Below are positions 12,511-24,408 of a stretch of DNA of 64,000 nucleotides, in pieces. Made by a program: the position numbers and the translations under genes. This stretch comes from Stenocarpella maydis (lineage: Eukaryota; Ascomycota; Sordariomycetes; Diaporthales; Diaporthaceae). The first letter of the stretch is position 1, and the number at the start of each line of letters is the position of its first letter. The DNA is taken from the NCBI GenBank assembly GCA_002270565.1, contig NQMI01000060.1, positions 62,001-126,000 on the forward strand, in the 5' to 3' direction. The notes below the pieces were generated by a model. That model did no database searches, was not told the origin of the DNA, and saw only the letters and a program-made list of their open reading frames with translations.

Positions 12511-13510
12511 CAGCTACCACTACAGGTCTTAAGGGTAGCGCTAGAGATACTCATAATCAAGCACCAGAAGGCATTAAGAATGCTTCAAAAAGAAGCCCCA
12601 CGGAGTCACTACAGACCTTCTAACTACAGCTATACAGTCTACACATAGTATAGCATAATCTGTGCAAACTGCATTGCTAATAAAGAGGAGGCTTCGCTTC
12701 CTCTCGAGAAGAGCAACATACATAAAGACTACTACCTCAATTATAACCTCTCCCTTAAGAACCCTCTCCTCAGCATACACTCGCCAAAGAAGGTCACCGC
12801 CACAAAGGGCAGACCTCGCAAGAATGCACCATTTGCAGCTAACAAAGAGGGTCTCTTCAAAAGCCATAGGAAGGCTATAATGGGTAAAAAGACAACCTCC
12901 ACCATAATAAGCCTTAGCAGTAGGGCTAGCAATAAGATGAGAGTAACAACGGCTTTAGTACAGCATATAAATTCGGCTTTCAAGTATAATGACGTAACCC
13001 TCCAGTCCCTAGATAAAGAAGACGCTTATAGCAGTAATGCCTAGTACACCAGTATCCCTTAGAGCTAGCAGCTAGCAAAAAGGGTTATAAAGAAGGCAAA
13101 GCAGCAGCCTTAGAAGCAAAGGCTGCTATCAGACATCACGAGATCGATTACGCAGACCTTAGCAGCAGGCACACCCTCAAGCACAAGGTTAAGGGCTAAG
13201 CAGCAGCATATAGCAGCTATCAGAAGCATCAACCAGTTGCCACGGGTAAATCTAACTATTGGGGACCTCATCAGCGATAATGATAATAACGATAAGGTAG
13301 AGGAGATTCAAGACGAGATTATGGTCCGTACAGACTAGATATATAGCAAAACACCATCAATTTAAGCGATTCCTACTGCAGCAAGTATGGCAATAGTGGC
13401 ATTACCGAAGCGACAATAAGGACTACCGGCAGTAACGGCAGCTAAGGTCAAAATAATAGTTTGCATACTAATTTGGGTGGTGCGCGTTATACGTGCACTG
13501 GGGGCCTACA

Positions 13511-13556
13511 TGTACCCGTGTACCCTCCGTTTTTATGGGTGCGAATCTCCGCGTTC
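13511..13556 (-). repeat. Right terminal inverted repeat of MULE-1
   Basis: Reverse complement begins GAACGCGGAG and pairs with 10582-10627. Confidence 0.9.
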
Positions 13557-13565
13557 TTTTAAAAC
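13557..13565. repeat. Target-site duplication, right copy (MULE-1)
   Basis: TTTTAAAAC, identical to 10573-10581. Confidence 0.9.
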
Positions 13566-13819
13566 CGCCATTTTACGAACCTCCTCAAATTTGAGACCAT
13601 TCTACACCCACGACAACTTATCATGCATGCAGAAGACGAAGGTGTCATCGAATGTCTGCAGCGGCAAAACCTCATTGCTATTGGTGAGATACTCACTTGG
13701 TACAAAGAAATGCTGTGTATAATGGCCTGTCGAGAAAGAATTTGCGTCAACAGAGCACATCCAAGAGTTTGGTTTCAGGAATACGAGCTTCTTGCTCGTG
13801 CGACTGATTCCAAAAGAGC

Positions 13820-16800
13820 TCATGCAGACTCTAGACTCAAGAGTAAATGCGGGATGGAGGGTTGGTCCGGACTCCGAGAAAGGTGTTGGCAGCTGAAAGG
13901 CATAGACGCATGATGTTCTATGCCCAGTGTTTCCGTGCACTTCCATGATGAGGGAGCCTGTCTTAGGTTCATCGTTGCGCGATCAATGTCCATTTCAACA
14001 GACTCGTCGTTCAATCCATAGTCCAGGGCTATACGGCCGTTGCCTATTTGATTCGGAAACCTTGCTGGGTCATATGAGGCCAAAAAATGACCAGAGACGA
14101 GAAGAAACCGGTTTCCGTGCTCAGCGTCAGGACACGTCATCCATCTGCGGCCGAGTCGTTCCTGGGGAAGAGCAACGAGAGTTCCGACCAAGCTGCCGCT
14201 GCTGACCTCGTACACATGATCCGCGTCAGAAGTAGAGACGAGAAGGTGTTTGCCAGTGTTGTCGAAAATCAATTGGTTGATTGCCGAAGGTACCTGGATC
14301 TGGACACTGGACTGCTGGAGTTGCATCTGGGTTGGCTTTGTCACATCTAGCTGCTGTACTTTGACAATGCCGTTAATGTCACCCTATGCAACATGGTCCT
14401 TTCTGACAGCGACACACTTGACCATTGCATTTTGGTGATTGTAGAGTTTTCAGTCCGGATCCGTCCACAGTGCTCTTCATTGCAACGTCTCCATTGTAGG
14501 TTCCCGCAAGTATAAAAGGCAAGTTCTCGTGGGCGGCCATTGATCGTATCTTCGATGATTGAAAGCGGCGATACTGACCCTCTGCTACAGGCAAAACGGA
14601 AGCCTGGTCACCTGTGCTGGATTTCTCTTCAAAGGTCTTTCTTATAAGTGCTGAAGGTGACCAGATACGTATCTCCTTGCTGACGACGTCGACTAAGTTG
14701 AAGCCATCCGATGAGAAATTCAGCACCCGGAAAGAGTAACTCGGAGTCAATACGTGATATAGGAGAGCTAGGGACTCAAAGTCCCATATTTGCAGATTTC
14801 CAAGCACATCAATCATCCCAAATGTGCGTCCGTCGGAAGAACATGCCAGTGACGTGAGGATGGCATGGTTATCTGACTCTCGAAATCGAATGAGAGTACC
14901 TGACCACGAGTCAAAGACTGCCAGATCCGATTCGTCATAGGCAGCGAGCAGGAGGTTCACTTTGGGATTAGGATTGAAGGCGAGTTGGGCCACCTGTCTC
15001 ATCTGCTCATCCATCGCCCAGGCGATCCAATTATGACTTTGTAATTCAAAAATGCAGGTGGAGCCGCTTCTGTAGGCGAGCGCCAGGAGTTCCAGTCCTG
15101 GCCCAAAGGACGCTGCAAATGGAGCCTTCACCAAGCTCGACTGTAGCTCTGAGTCCGGGTTGAGAGGTTGAAAAGGGTATCGGCGATCTTCCAGTACATC
15201 TCCTGTAGCTACACTCCATGTGAAAGCCCTTCCCGAAACACTAACACCGATGACCGCATCGGTAGAGGAAGTAAGTAGAATGCACCTGCTTTTTATGCGT
15301 TTGGTCCACAGCTTCTTACCACTCATGTCCCAGAGAGTCAGGTATCTGACGCTGGCCGATGCGATGAACGATCCTAGTGGATCAAGGTAGATAAGGTCAA
15401 CAGCGCCATTGTGTTTGAGGTTCCTGTCATTTTGAAAGCTTCCGTGACTGTATAGCCCGACTGACCCTGACTCAAAGCCGACAGCAATAGAACCATTTTC
15501 GCAGCTGGCAGTCACTGCTTCCTCGTCCTCAAAGTTAACCGTGGCTGTGCAGTCATCCCACCCTATATTGATGATAGAGCCCGAGACAACCAGACCATGC
15601 GCTGATTGGCCGAACTGTCGGTATATCGATGTCTCAGTGGTACAGAATGGAGGTATGAGAAAGTATATGGTCTGAATCTGCGCAGCCAAGGCACCTCCAA
15701 ACTTGTTGGCCAGTCGGCTGAGGTCCGTCTCCCAGCCGTCGATACTCCTAACATGGCGGTTCAAGAGCGATAGATACTTGGCCCTCCTATCCAGATATGA
15801 CTTGAGATTTCTCGCAACTGGTATCAAGCCCTGGAAACCTCTGGCGGCGAATATCTTCTCGATTCAGGTTAGGACAGTTGTAGACAACACTCGGTCTAAG
15901 ATCACGAGTGTTCTGTCGCTCTCTGCCGACCCTCCATTGACATGTTCGGACTCATGGACGACCGCGTATCCAAGGAGGTCCGAGTTGTGTAATTCCTTCC
16001 GAGTCTGGAGGAGGCTCCGGTGCCTTGGAGGCTGCATTGCGGGACTCAGGAGTAGCTGCAGACAAGTGGTGGCCAGTCGCTCATGAGCCTCTGCCTTCAT
16101 TACCCTAAACTCTCCAGCATCCTCTGACATGAGGAACTCTCTTGCCGTTGTATTGACAATGGAAACAAAGTGAGTGTACTGGTCAACCAAGACCAGTTGC
16201 CCGCAGAGGCCTTCTATGGCCGTTTTAGCACTAGGAAGGCGCACATTGATATCCAGTCTCAGGCCTTCGGAGAGTTCTGCAATGGAGAGCGGTCGAGCTG
16301 CAGTGACAACCCAGATCAGTATTCCTTTCGCAATGTGCTTCTCTCGTTTGTTCTGGGCCATCTCCGCGATCGTTCGTTAGTAATATGACAGAATTCCTTC
16401 AGGAATGCCCTGAAGGACTGCGCGTTGATGCTTTCGTAACCAAAAGCCTCGAGCTCGTCCATGACAAGTCTGGCCCAAAGAAATGATGCACTGGATTTCT
16501 CAGCAATTCTGCGGGCAAGTTCGGTTTTTTTATCTTCGTTATCGATGGGTAGCAGTTCCATTCGGCTTTGCACAAAAGTTTCGATGTCTCTCTTCGTATC
16601 CTGTGCTGGGATCGCGATAACATCGACAGAGCAATCATCTACTTGGCGAAGTAGTTTCTGTATATCTGGCAACTTCCGGCTTGTGAGAAATATTTGAAGA
16701 GGAAATGGAAAGCGTGCACCCTTCAGGAAGGTGAACAATTCGTCATACCTGACGCATTCATCCATAGCGTCAATAACCCAGTATTGTGGGGTAAACGTTG

Positions 16801-18294
16801 GTACCTAATTCATGTTCAGCTAGCCTTGCCTCACATTCAGAAGAGGAATAAGAACTAACTTGCAGAATGGCGCCTCTGAAGACTTTCATCCACACCGCTC
16901 GCGCATCGTCCAGGTCCAGTGTCGAACCGTCATTTGATGACTCCGCTATTGTATCCCGGATGGCAGCATTTGATGTGGCCATCTGCAGCGCTATCCACCT
17001 CAGGAAGTTGGCCAGGGATTGGGAACTCTTCTTTCCAACATGGAAGTAATAGTATGTGACTGGAAGGCGAAATTCTTCCAGCTGCGCTACGACGTGCGCT
17101 GCAAGAACTGTCTTTCCAGACCCTGGTCCTGCAGTGACCCAGTAGAGATTCGGGCTTTGGCTAGTATCCTTACCACTGTCAAGCCCTTCAGGAATATCTC
17201 TCCAGTCTCGGAAATCATCGCGCTCGTCAATCCATTCACAGGAACCCTCAACCCTGTCGAAAGTCTCATCCGGTAAAGAGTATATGCCAAGTGATGTTTG
17301 TATGGACTTGAGTTGAGTTTGAGCTCGCTCTGCGTGAGATGACAGCATGTCTTGAAGTAGGTCCTGAACAACGAACGTCAAGCTATTTTTCAAAGTCAAG
17401 TAGTTCGGGTCTTCTGGGCTGTCAAACTTGCAGATTTCTCTGTGATTGGCGTTCAGATAACGAGAAATCTCCTTCCGGAATCCAGGACCGAGGACTGCAG
17501 ATTCTCGGTCGACAATAATAGAGGAGGATACCCCTAAGCTGGTCGGAAGAGTCTCGTAGAATGAGTAGATGCTTAGCTCTCCCGTATAACGAGTGAAGCC
17601 TTCGTTAATTGCTTGGAATGACGCCGATCCCTTCGCCAAGTCATTGATGTAGTCCCGAGAAGACGCCGTGCCAGTGATTCCTGACACCTTGAGAATTGTG
17701 TTCAGAGTCGTTGCGTAGTCCGAGCCGTGATGTGGTGTGGCTAGGAAGATGATGCACTTGATATGATCGGAGAGGTTCCGTTGCACATCCTGATTAGCCA
17801 AGTTGAACGCCTTCTTGATCACAAGGCCTCCCATAGAATGCCCAATGAAGACTATCGGGCACTTTTCTCGTCCCCTGAAGAATGGGGATGCCTTCATCTC
17901 TTCGTACAAAGCCCTGCCAAAAATCACGAACGTTCAGGATGCTTGGACTCGTACTTCCCCAGTCACTCCCGTAGCCAAAGGTGTTTATACTGGCATGACA
18001 GAGGTCAGACTCCATGGGGAGCCAGTACTGGGGCCAAAACAGACGTGGATCGTTCCCCTTGCGCCATGTTTTTGTAGGTCCTCCTCGGAGACCATGAACA
18101 AAGACAATATTTATGAGTGGCTGGGGCGCAGAGTGTAAGAGACGAAGGCCAAGTGGGCTCCTCGACGAGTCCTCATCGTTTGCTTGTCGTCCAGGCCGTG
18201 CTGAAACGGCATCGTAGGAACTACGTCGTCGCCCTCTTGTGCACCCCCGGGATCCCAGTCTCGTCAGAATCTGTTCCGGTCGGGTCAATTTCAT
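13820..18294 (-). pseudogene. NLR-like: alpha/beta-hydrolase, NACHT, WD40 (broken)
   Basis: About 1,400 codons of a fungal STAND protein (NWD type, linked to non-self recognition). The N-terminal hydrolase domain has INIVFVHGLRGGPTKTW, the nucleophile elbow IGHSMGGLVIKKA and ATPHHGSDYA. NACHT follows with P-loop GPGSGKTVLAAHV and Walker B-like YWVIDAMDECV. A normal 55-bp intron is at 16805-16859. The second half is WD40-like repeats and matches NWD proteins through VTKPTQMQLQ. Lesions: (1) one extra base in the A5 run 17919-17923 (VRDF / GRALYEEM); (2) frameshift plus TAA near 16380-16400, between SFRAFLKE and RTIAEMAQNKR; (3) TGA at 15864-15866, where Trp is expected before IEKIFAARGF; (4) frameshift near 14441-14456; (5) TAG at 14384-14386. 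Lesion 1 could be a sequencing error, but all five together indicate a pseudogene. Confidence 0.85.
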
Positions 18295-18943
18295 CGTTAT
18301 ACACAGTCTGGCTGTCAGAAAGATCCGAGGAGACGTGTGAACGGCTGTCGGTCAGGTGCGGTCGGCGCGGTAAGGTTTGTGGCTGGTCCTGGGAAGAAAA
18401 GCGTTAGTGCTTGCCAAGAGTAATCAACCTCCATAATCGGGAGGTCTCCTTACAGCCATGGTTTATATCGAATATCGTGTACTGGTAAAGGGATCCAGTC
18501 GCCTTCAAATTAACATAGGCGCAGCTGAATAGATACCAGAGTTCCGTGGAGCCTTCCGGATATAGTAAATTGGGGCCGAGTACTGCACGCGTGCGGCACA
18601 GTGAGGGCAATCTCGAACGAGTTTAGATGCAGAGCCGCATAGGCACATCAACGCCGACCTGTTGGCGCCGAATCCTTCGACGTGCAATGATAAGGCGGCG
18701 GTACCCCGCCCGTTCGAGGGCACTCTGGCTGTCCTCCTTTGACATCTTGAGGTCCTTTCTCTGTTCTCATCGTCCTCCTCATCCCTAGCTTGTTACCAGG
18801 GTCTAATATCGTGGCGGACACCAATTCCACCATAGACGAAACTCTAAACCCTGCTATTCTCGCAGGTAGGTTTGAGTTGTATTATGGGTCCCGGCCCAAT
18901 CTTTTACAAAGCGGCCGAGATATCTTTCTAATTTAATAATCAA
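18295..18943. other. Intergenic
   Basis: Divergent spacer between the NLR-like pseudogene and the kinase-like gene. Nothing recognised. Confidence 0.35.
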
Positions 18944-20156
18944 ATGACAGCGTTGCCCACCGGCTGCGAGGTCATCGCTGTGAACCCGCATGGAAAGTGG
19001 AGCTGGTCAGCTGGGTACAGAGTCGAGATAGAGAGCCATGGGGACGAACACGAGTACTTCGTCAAGGTCGTTATAATCATGAAACTTGTACTTTATCAAC
19101 TGCAGCTGATGATAATTGCAGATAATTCGACGACCTCGACACCTTGAGCTTGCGAAGGGCGAATTTGAGAGCCAGGCTGAACTCCGAAAATATCTCCCGG
19201 AGAAGATAGCAGTTCCACTGGCTTACGGGCCTCTCGAGCTTGTTCCCTCGGCATCGTTTTTCCTGACGCCATTTCGCAATCTCAGCGAAAAGACCCCCGA
19301 GCCAGCACAGTTGGTCGAGGTTCTTGAAAAATTGCACACGACTTCTTCATCTCCAACTGGGAAGTTCCGCTTCCACGTCACTACGTTCAATGGCATTGCG
19401 CCCTTGGTCAACGAGTGGTGCGATACATGGGAGAGTTTTTTCAGCCGCCAACTTCGCTCCGATATCGAATGGGAACAGAGCATTAGGGGGCTGGACCCCG
19501 AGATGGACAAAGTCAGCATTGAGTTCTTCGAAAAGGTCATCCCTAGACTTCTGCGGCCGCTTCAGACAGGGGGCAGGAGTATAAAGCCTGTTCTCGTCCA
19601 CGGCGACGTGTGGCCTGGCAATTTACAAATTGACAAGGACACACAGCGCGTCATATTGTTTGATTCTTGTTGCTTCTATGCACACAACGAGCGTACGCTG
19701 GTGGCAGCTCATCCGAGATTTTAGCTTGCCATTCGCTGATTCTGCATCCTACCAGTTGACCTAGGCATGATGCGGGAGCCACACTACCGGTTCACGGGCG
19801 AGCATGCTAGTAAGTATCTGGAGACCATTCGGCCATCACAGCCCGAAGAGGACTTCGATGATCGGAATGCAATATACGCAATGTAGGTGTGAAATGCCTT
19901 TGACGAAATGCCAATTTATAACCAATGACTAAAGCTGAATCACGGCGGAAACGGGCGAGACAACATCATCAATGCAGGGCTACATGAGCATCGTGCATTC
20001 CTGAGAGAAGCGTAAGTATCCTCCAGACATTGATCAGACTCTACTTAACCAAGTGTACTGCATAGTGTCAACATGGAAATGAAACGGCTGATTGTAAAGC
20101 ATCCGAGAGGTATAGAGGGGTTTGAAGAGCCTCTTCATGCGTCTCTCCGGGTTTAA
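18944..20156 (+). CDS. Fructosamine-kinase-like phosphotransferase, 3' end doubtful
   Basis: Predicted exons are 18944-19066, 19122-19692 and 19765-about 19886; further coding-like blocks run to TAA 20154-20156. The fold is the fructosamine/ketosamine-3-kinase branch of the aminoglycoside phosphotransferase superfamily, which phosphorylates glycated amines: EYFVK (ATP-binding Lys), ELAKGEFESQAEL, VLVHGDVWPGN (catalytic Asp and Asn), RVILFDSCCFYAHNE (metal-binding Asp), MMREPHYRF and EEDFDDRNAIYAM. After YAM a TAG is in frame at 19884, overlapping a possible GTAGGT donor. A later block (DNIINAGLHEHRAFLREA, intron, VNMEMKRLIVKH, end) clearly belongs to the family but is not in phase with any AG acceptor I see. 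Either the C-terminus is truncated or a one-base error is present. The first donor (GTCGTT) is weak. Confidence 0.6.
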
Positions 20157-20377
20157 GTTTTGCCACATGTGCATATTGGCAGAGCATTACGGCACCACGG
20201 TGCCTGCACAGTCTCACAAGGATGTACTGTCCAAATCCAAATCGTAATCTAAGGTCCATTTTCACTTCGTAGGTCCTACCTATGTGGTGGGCTCACTACC
20301 AAAGTCCCGGCAGTTTCGAGACCTGTCATCCAGCAGCCAAGCCTAAGAGCATCATCCCCTTCGCAACGCCCAAGGAT

Positions 20378-21604
20378 TCACCAGGTCCAGGTGGAGTCTC
20401 CAACAGTAGCGGGATCATACCCATCGAAGTAGATAGCGTGATCGAATCCACCCCATTTGATGCCATTAGTGAAGTAGAATGCCATGATTCTCCGGCGCGA
20501 GAACCCAGCATATGTCCTGATGGCTCTCTGCATAGATCTGGCGAATGGCGAGTTCTGGAGTATGTAATTAAAAACCGCCGCCTCGTTAGGTCGAGCCCCG
20601 CCACTCTGTACAAAGAGCGGCTGGTTCTTGTCCATACCCATCGACTCGTAAATCCTGTCGATCATATCGTTGAGCGTGTCCTCCACCACCGTGTCGAATC
20701 GGATCTCTTTGAGGCCGTTGAGGGGCCTGTTGAGGGGCCAGCGGTTCCAGAAGCACATCACGTCGTCTGAAAGGCCCGCCCGCCGGCTTTCTGAGCGTGT
20801 GTCCCTCGAAGACCAGATCTCATGGATGCGAAGGACACCGTTGTTGTAGCCGTTGTTCATGACCCCGAAGATGCCGATTCTCATCGTCCGCTGGGGGGTG
20901 GCAGGCCAGTCGATGACCGAGAAGTCCCAGTAAGGCAGGGTCAGATAAATATCTGTGAACCCGGTTGTTATCTCATAGCCATAGGTAGCGAGCTCTCGGG
21001 TCTCTCTGTCGGCGGCTTTTATTGCTCCTCCCTGGGGGAGCTTCGCAGGGGCGTAGTAATTGTCGCCTTGCACGGAAGGCGTTGGGTTTGTAGAGTTGGT
21101 GCAGCTGCATGTTCCAGGGGCCCAAACGAGTAGACTCTGGTCCGTGAAAGTGTTGTTCCAGTCCGGGTTACTATCATCAGTGGCGGGCGCGATGCACTGT
21201 GCTTAGGGCCGTCAGTTTTGAAACATCGACCATTCAAATGTTGCACATATGTAGTTTGTCGTGCCTTGGCTGACCAGTAGACTCGTACAGCCTTTTACGT
21301 TCCAAAGGAGAATACTTACGTCCCAGGTGTTTGCATCAAACGTGCTCAGATCTGAGCAGTACAGCTCGCAAGAGGCGAGTGACTCGAGGGGCGTCTCCAG
21401 GAGACCGATGTAGCTCACGCATTGTCCCTTGTTTGCGAGGGCGAGGATCACTTCGGCATTGGTCGGTTTGGTGATGGGGTACGGGTTCGAGTAGATAAAC
21501 GACTGCAAGTCCATCATGTCGTCGTCCCAGTCGCCGGCATCGCAAACGCCCGCCAATAGGTGCAGCAGGGCGACAAGAAACGCGAGCAGCATGGTAAGCG
21601 CCAT
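20378..21604 (-). CDS. Secreted protein of unknown function
   Basis: Exons 21320-21604 and 20378-21196 (123-bp intron, GTAAGT...CACAG, phase 0) give 367 aa. A signal peptide is clear (MALTMLLAFLVALLHLLAGV, cleavage near CDAGD). The mature part has several Cys (GQCVSYIGLLE, ASCELYCSDL, NTWD-CIAPATDD, GTCSCTN), then a Cys-poor region rich in aromatics with TLPYWDFSVIDWPATPQRT, NNGVLRIHEIWSSRDT, FDTVVEDTLNDMIDRIYES and NGIKWGGFDHAIYFDG. The style is that of conserved extracellular proteins in ascomycetes, but I cannot assign a catalytic family. It may be a wall-associated enzyme or effector-like protein. The coding frame is intact and the splice is clean, so it is likely functional. Confidence 0.75.
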
Positions 21605-23230
21605 CGTGGAGCGGGTCGACAGCCCAGGATCTCAAGTGGTACTCGTCTGAATGGTCGAGTAGAGACTTCCGTGTGTGGCGGCAGGTCACAGAAGGATGCG
21701 GGACTTCTTGGTGGTATGGTTGGTTTGAGGGGAGGAGAACTGTTTCGAAAGGCGTGTGACGCCGCGAGTTCTCGAGATGATAGAGGTGATGAAGGCCGCA
21801 CGATGGGTTGTGACCTGGGTACCCACCAACAAAAGCGTTCAAATTTTGGAGTGAGCGTCCAGGAATCAGTGAATTGAGATGGCAGGTGGTGACTTGAAAT
21901 CAAATCGTACCAGCAAGGGTCCAAGGATTGAACAACAGACAGGAGGGCTGCTGGTAGGATACTTGTTCCCAACACTGCAAGGCACTGGAAATCCAGCTGA
22001 AGAGTCTTGGGATGAATGGGGCCTTCCAAGCGTTGCAACACAATCAAAATCCCATGAACGATTCCAACGACACACAGAAGCTGTAGACTCCCCAAGCCAC
22101 ACTAATCTGGTAGCAAGTGGCTTCAAAGGCAACCTTGGAATAAACCGTGCTTGGCTAATTTTTTTTAATTCTTTTTGGTCGGTAGAATTAGGCATCACGG
22201 TGCGGGTGGTAGACTTCCCAAGGATCCATCGAGTTGTCTTGCTATATCGTCAGGCAACTCGCTCTTCCACCATCATCGTTGACGTCGACTATTCCTGGCT
22301 GCTGTGTGTCGACAAGACCACATTATCCGCATTCGCCGCCGGAGCCCCGCTACTGGCTCATTGGTTCGGTTCGGGAGTCCTCATTTCAATGTCACTAGGC
22401 TTTGAGCCCTCCCTTGTCAACGGGATCCTCCTCCGACGCGCCCAGATGTTTGGTTCCGCAACCGTCGGACAGAGACTTTCTCCTGTTGTATTTGGTGCCT
22501 CGCAGCCTCCTGTTGATAGCCATGTAGCCCCGGTAACCTCTGTGGCTCCTTCGACGTTCAGGATCAGTCCTGCTGATCGATTTGAAAAGAGGGCGTAAGA
22601 GAGGAAGACAGGCTTAGGGAAGTACCCGTGCATATGTATCATATAAATTCGAAGACGTCAAATACAGAACAACTTGCGAATAAGATCTGGAACGCCGCTG
22701 CTTGATCAAAATATTCGAAAATTCAGCGAGATATCTCGAAGGCCCATTTTTTAGTCTTGTAAGGAATCGAGGTGTAGCATTCAAAATCTGGGAGCCACGA
22801 TCCTGGACCTGGTCTGACGGGCCACGAGTTAACAGCCTAGCTTATCCATCTTCTCTTCCCCCGAAGGAATTCACCCATCCCATCCTGGTCGCAGAATTCC
22901 TCAGCGCCGACCTTCCCCAGACGGTTCAAAGCTACCTTGATTATTACTCACGAGTCGCTGACAGTCGCTTTACCCCTTCCGCCCCACTTCACACGGATGG
23001 CACCGGATTACAGCTTATGCAACTTACAAGAAGCCCGTGTTCAAAAGAATCAAGCGCCTTCTCATGATGGTGGGATTTGAATACTAAAACAAGATCATCA
23101 TAATGGGTTGAGAAGAATACATAAGGCCTGGGCGCGCCTTTCAGGTCTGTTTCTCTGTCTCGGGCTATACTCGTATTAGCAGATTCTCACCTCTTCACAA
23201 AAAAGCAGCGTATTCAAACAATCGTCAGTC
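21605..23230. other. Intergenic, no supported gene
   Basis: A 239-codon open frame on + (21879-22598) shows no domain, overlaps open frames on the other strand and has no family character. I treat it as chance. The remainder holds the upstream region of the secreted-protein gene and of the broken reductase. Confidence 0.35.
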
Positions 23231-24202
23231 ATGGCGTCACCTCCTCAGATGCCACTAGCGAAGCTGCAAGGTGGCACTCAAATTCCCGTGATATGTCCTG
23301 CTTGACGGGTCATTGCCCAACACGAATGTTACTTAAGTACTAACAGATTACAACAAGCCGGGCTTTGGGACGGGAACAACTTGGTATAAACCGGACCGCT
23401 TCTCCTCCTTCAATCCGGAAAAAGTCAACATGGCCAAAGATGCTTTCAAGGACGGAAACCGCCACCTAGACACCGCAGAGGGCTACGGGACGGAGGCCGA
23501 GCTTGGCCAGGCCATCAAGTAGTGCAACGTCTCGCGGGAGGAATTGTTTGTTGTTACCAAGGCCGTCCAGACGATCACCGAAGGCAAGATTGAGGACCTT
23601 GCGACGGCACTTGCAAACAGCCTGCAAAGACTCCAGCTGGACTACGTCGACCTGTAGGTTATCACCAAGTACGCAATCTAGATGGCCCTTAGCTGAACCC
23701 TCCTACAGGTATATACTTCACAGTCCCTACCTCACTGAGGAAAAGTACGTCGAAGAGGACGTCGCCAAGGCTTGGAGGTGCCTGGAGGCAATCCAGCGTT
23801 CAGGAGAGGCCAGAGCCATCGGCGCCTCCAACTTCCGCAGGCACCATGTCGAGAACCTGCTCAAGACGGCCGAGATCAAGCCTGTGGTCAGCCCGATCCA
23901 GTTCAACGCATAGGTCCAGGGGGCGCCCGAGTTCGCCAGCTGGCTGCAGTCGCAGGATCGCGATCACTTGGCTCAAGGGGATGCACCTCGAGGGCACGGT
24001 GCTCATCCGCTGGCAGCTCGACCAGGGGGCTGTGGTGCTCAATACGACCAAGAAGGCGGAGAGGATGAGGGAGTACTTTGCGGCTCTGGAGTTGGAGCTG
24101 AGCGATGAGGACAGGGAGCGGATCACCATGGTAGGACAGTCGAGCCACGTCAGGATCCCGTTACCCGTGTTGTTTGATGAGGGCGAGCACGAGCCGTACT
24201 GA
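23231..24202 (+). pseudogene. Aldo/keto reductase, broken
   Basis: Homologous throughout to the aldo/keto reductase superfamily (NADPH-dependent carbonyl reduction): MPLAKLQGGTQIP, GFGTGTTWYK, NRHLDTAEGYGTEAELGQA (active-site Asp and Tyr), REELFVVTKAVQ, LDYVDL-YILHSP across a good intron (23654-23708, phase 2), ARAIGASNFRRHH, and EGTVLIRWQLDQGAVVLNTT to the end at 24202. Defects are TAG at 23520-23522, TAG at 23911-23913, and loss of roughly 35 codons plus a frame change between EFASWLQSQ and EGTVLIRWQ (about 23950-23990). Three independent lesions make this a pseudogene rather than a sequencing error. Confidence 0.85.
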
Positions 24203-24408
24203 TAAGTCAAGGATGGCCTGCAGCATGGCGGAGACGAGTTCTGAGAGCGAGGATTTGTTGAAAGTGAGTGGGTCCTGATGTAGTATTAACATGACAATTG
24301 TCATGACAACTCTATACTCATCTCAACTCGCCTCCCCCCACCCAAAAGGGGGGGGGGGGAGTTCAGCTTTTCTTGTAGGATCAAGCCATGATCAGCGACG
24401 TCAACTTT
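24203..24408. other. Spacer with opposed homopolymer runs
   Basis: Contains a CCCCCCACCC stretch followed within a few bases by a run of about 11 G (near 24349), a possible hairpin between two convergent genes. Confidence 0.4.

Larger units (their letters stand above)
10582..13556 (+). mobile_element. Mutator-like transposon MULE-1, decayed, 2975 bp
   Basis: Complete element bounded by near-perfect terminal inverted repeats of about 46 bp and by an exact 9-bp target duplication. The interior, read on the + strand, is a heavily stop-ridden MULE transposase related to that of the second MULE at 33-35.9 kb. Most stops are TAA/TAG and one catalytic Asp codon reads AAC, which fits RIP followed by decay. 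The element sits between the LYC1-like gene and the broken NLR-like gene. One ambiguous base (n) occurs at 10924. No intact frame remains, so it cannot move by itself. Confidence 0.88.

Noticed and set aside
16338..16400. A 41-bp intron that would rescue the NLR frame (contains CTAAC, ends CCCAG)
   Set aside because: Joining the ends creates a TAA codon at the junction and the donor GTCATA is poor.
21879..22598. 239-codon open frame on the + strand
   Set aside because: No domain, no splice logic, overlapping frames on the other strand, and composition unlike neighbouring real genes.
23060..23110. B-box-like TTCAAATCCC on the minus strand
   Set aside because: No matching A box or acceptor stem could be formed around it.
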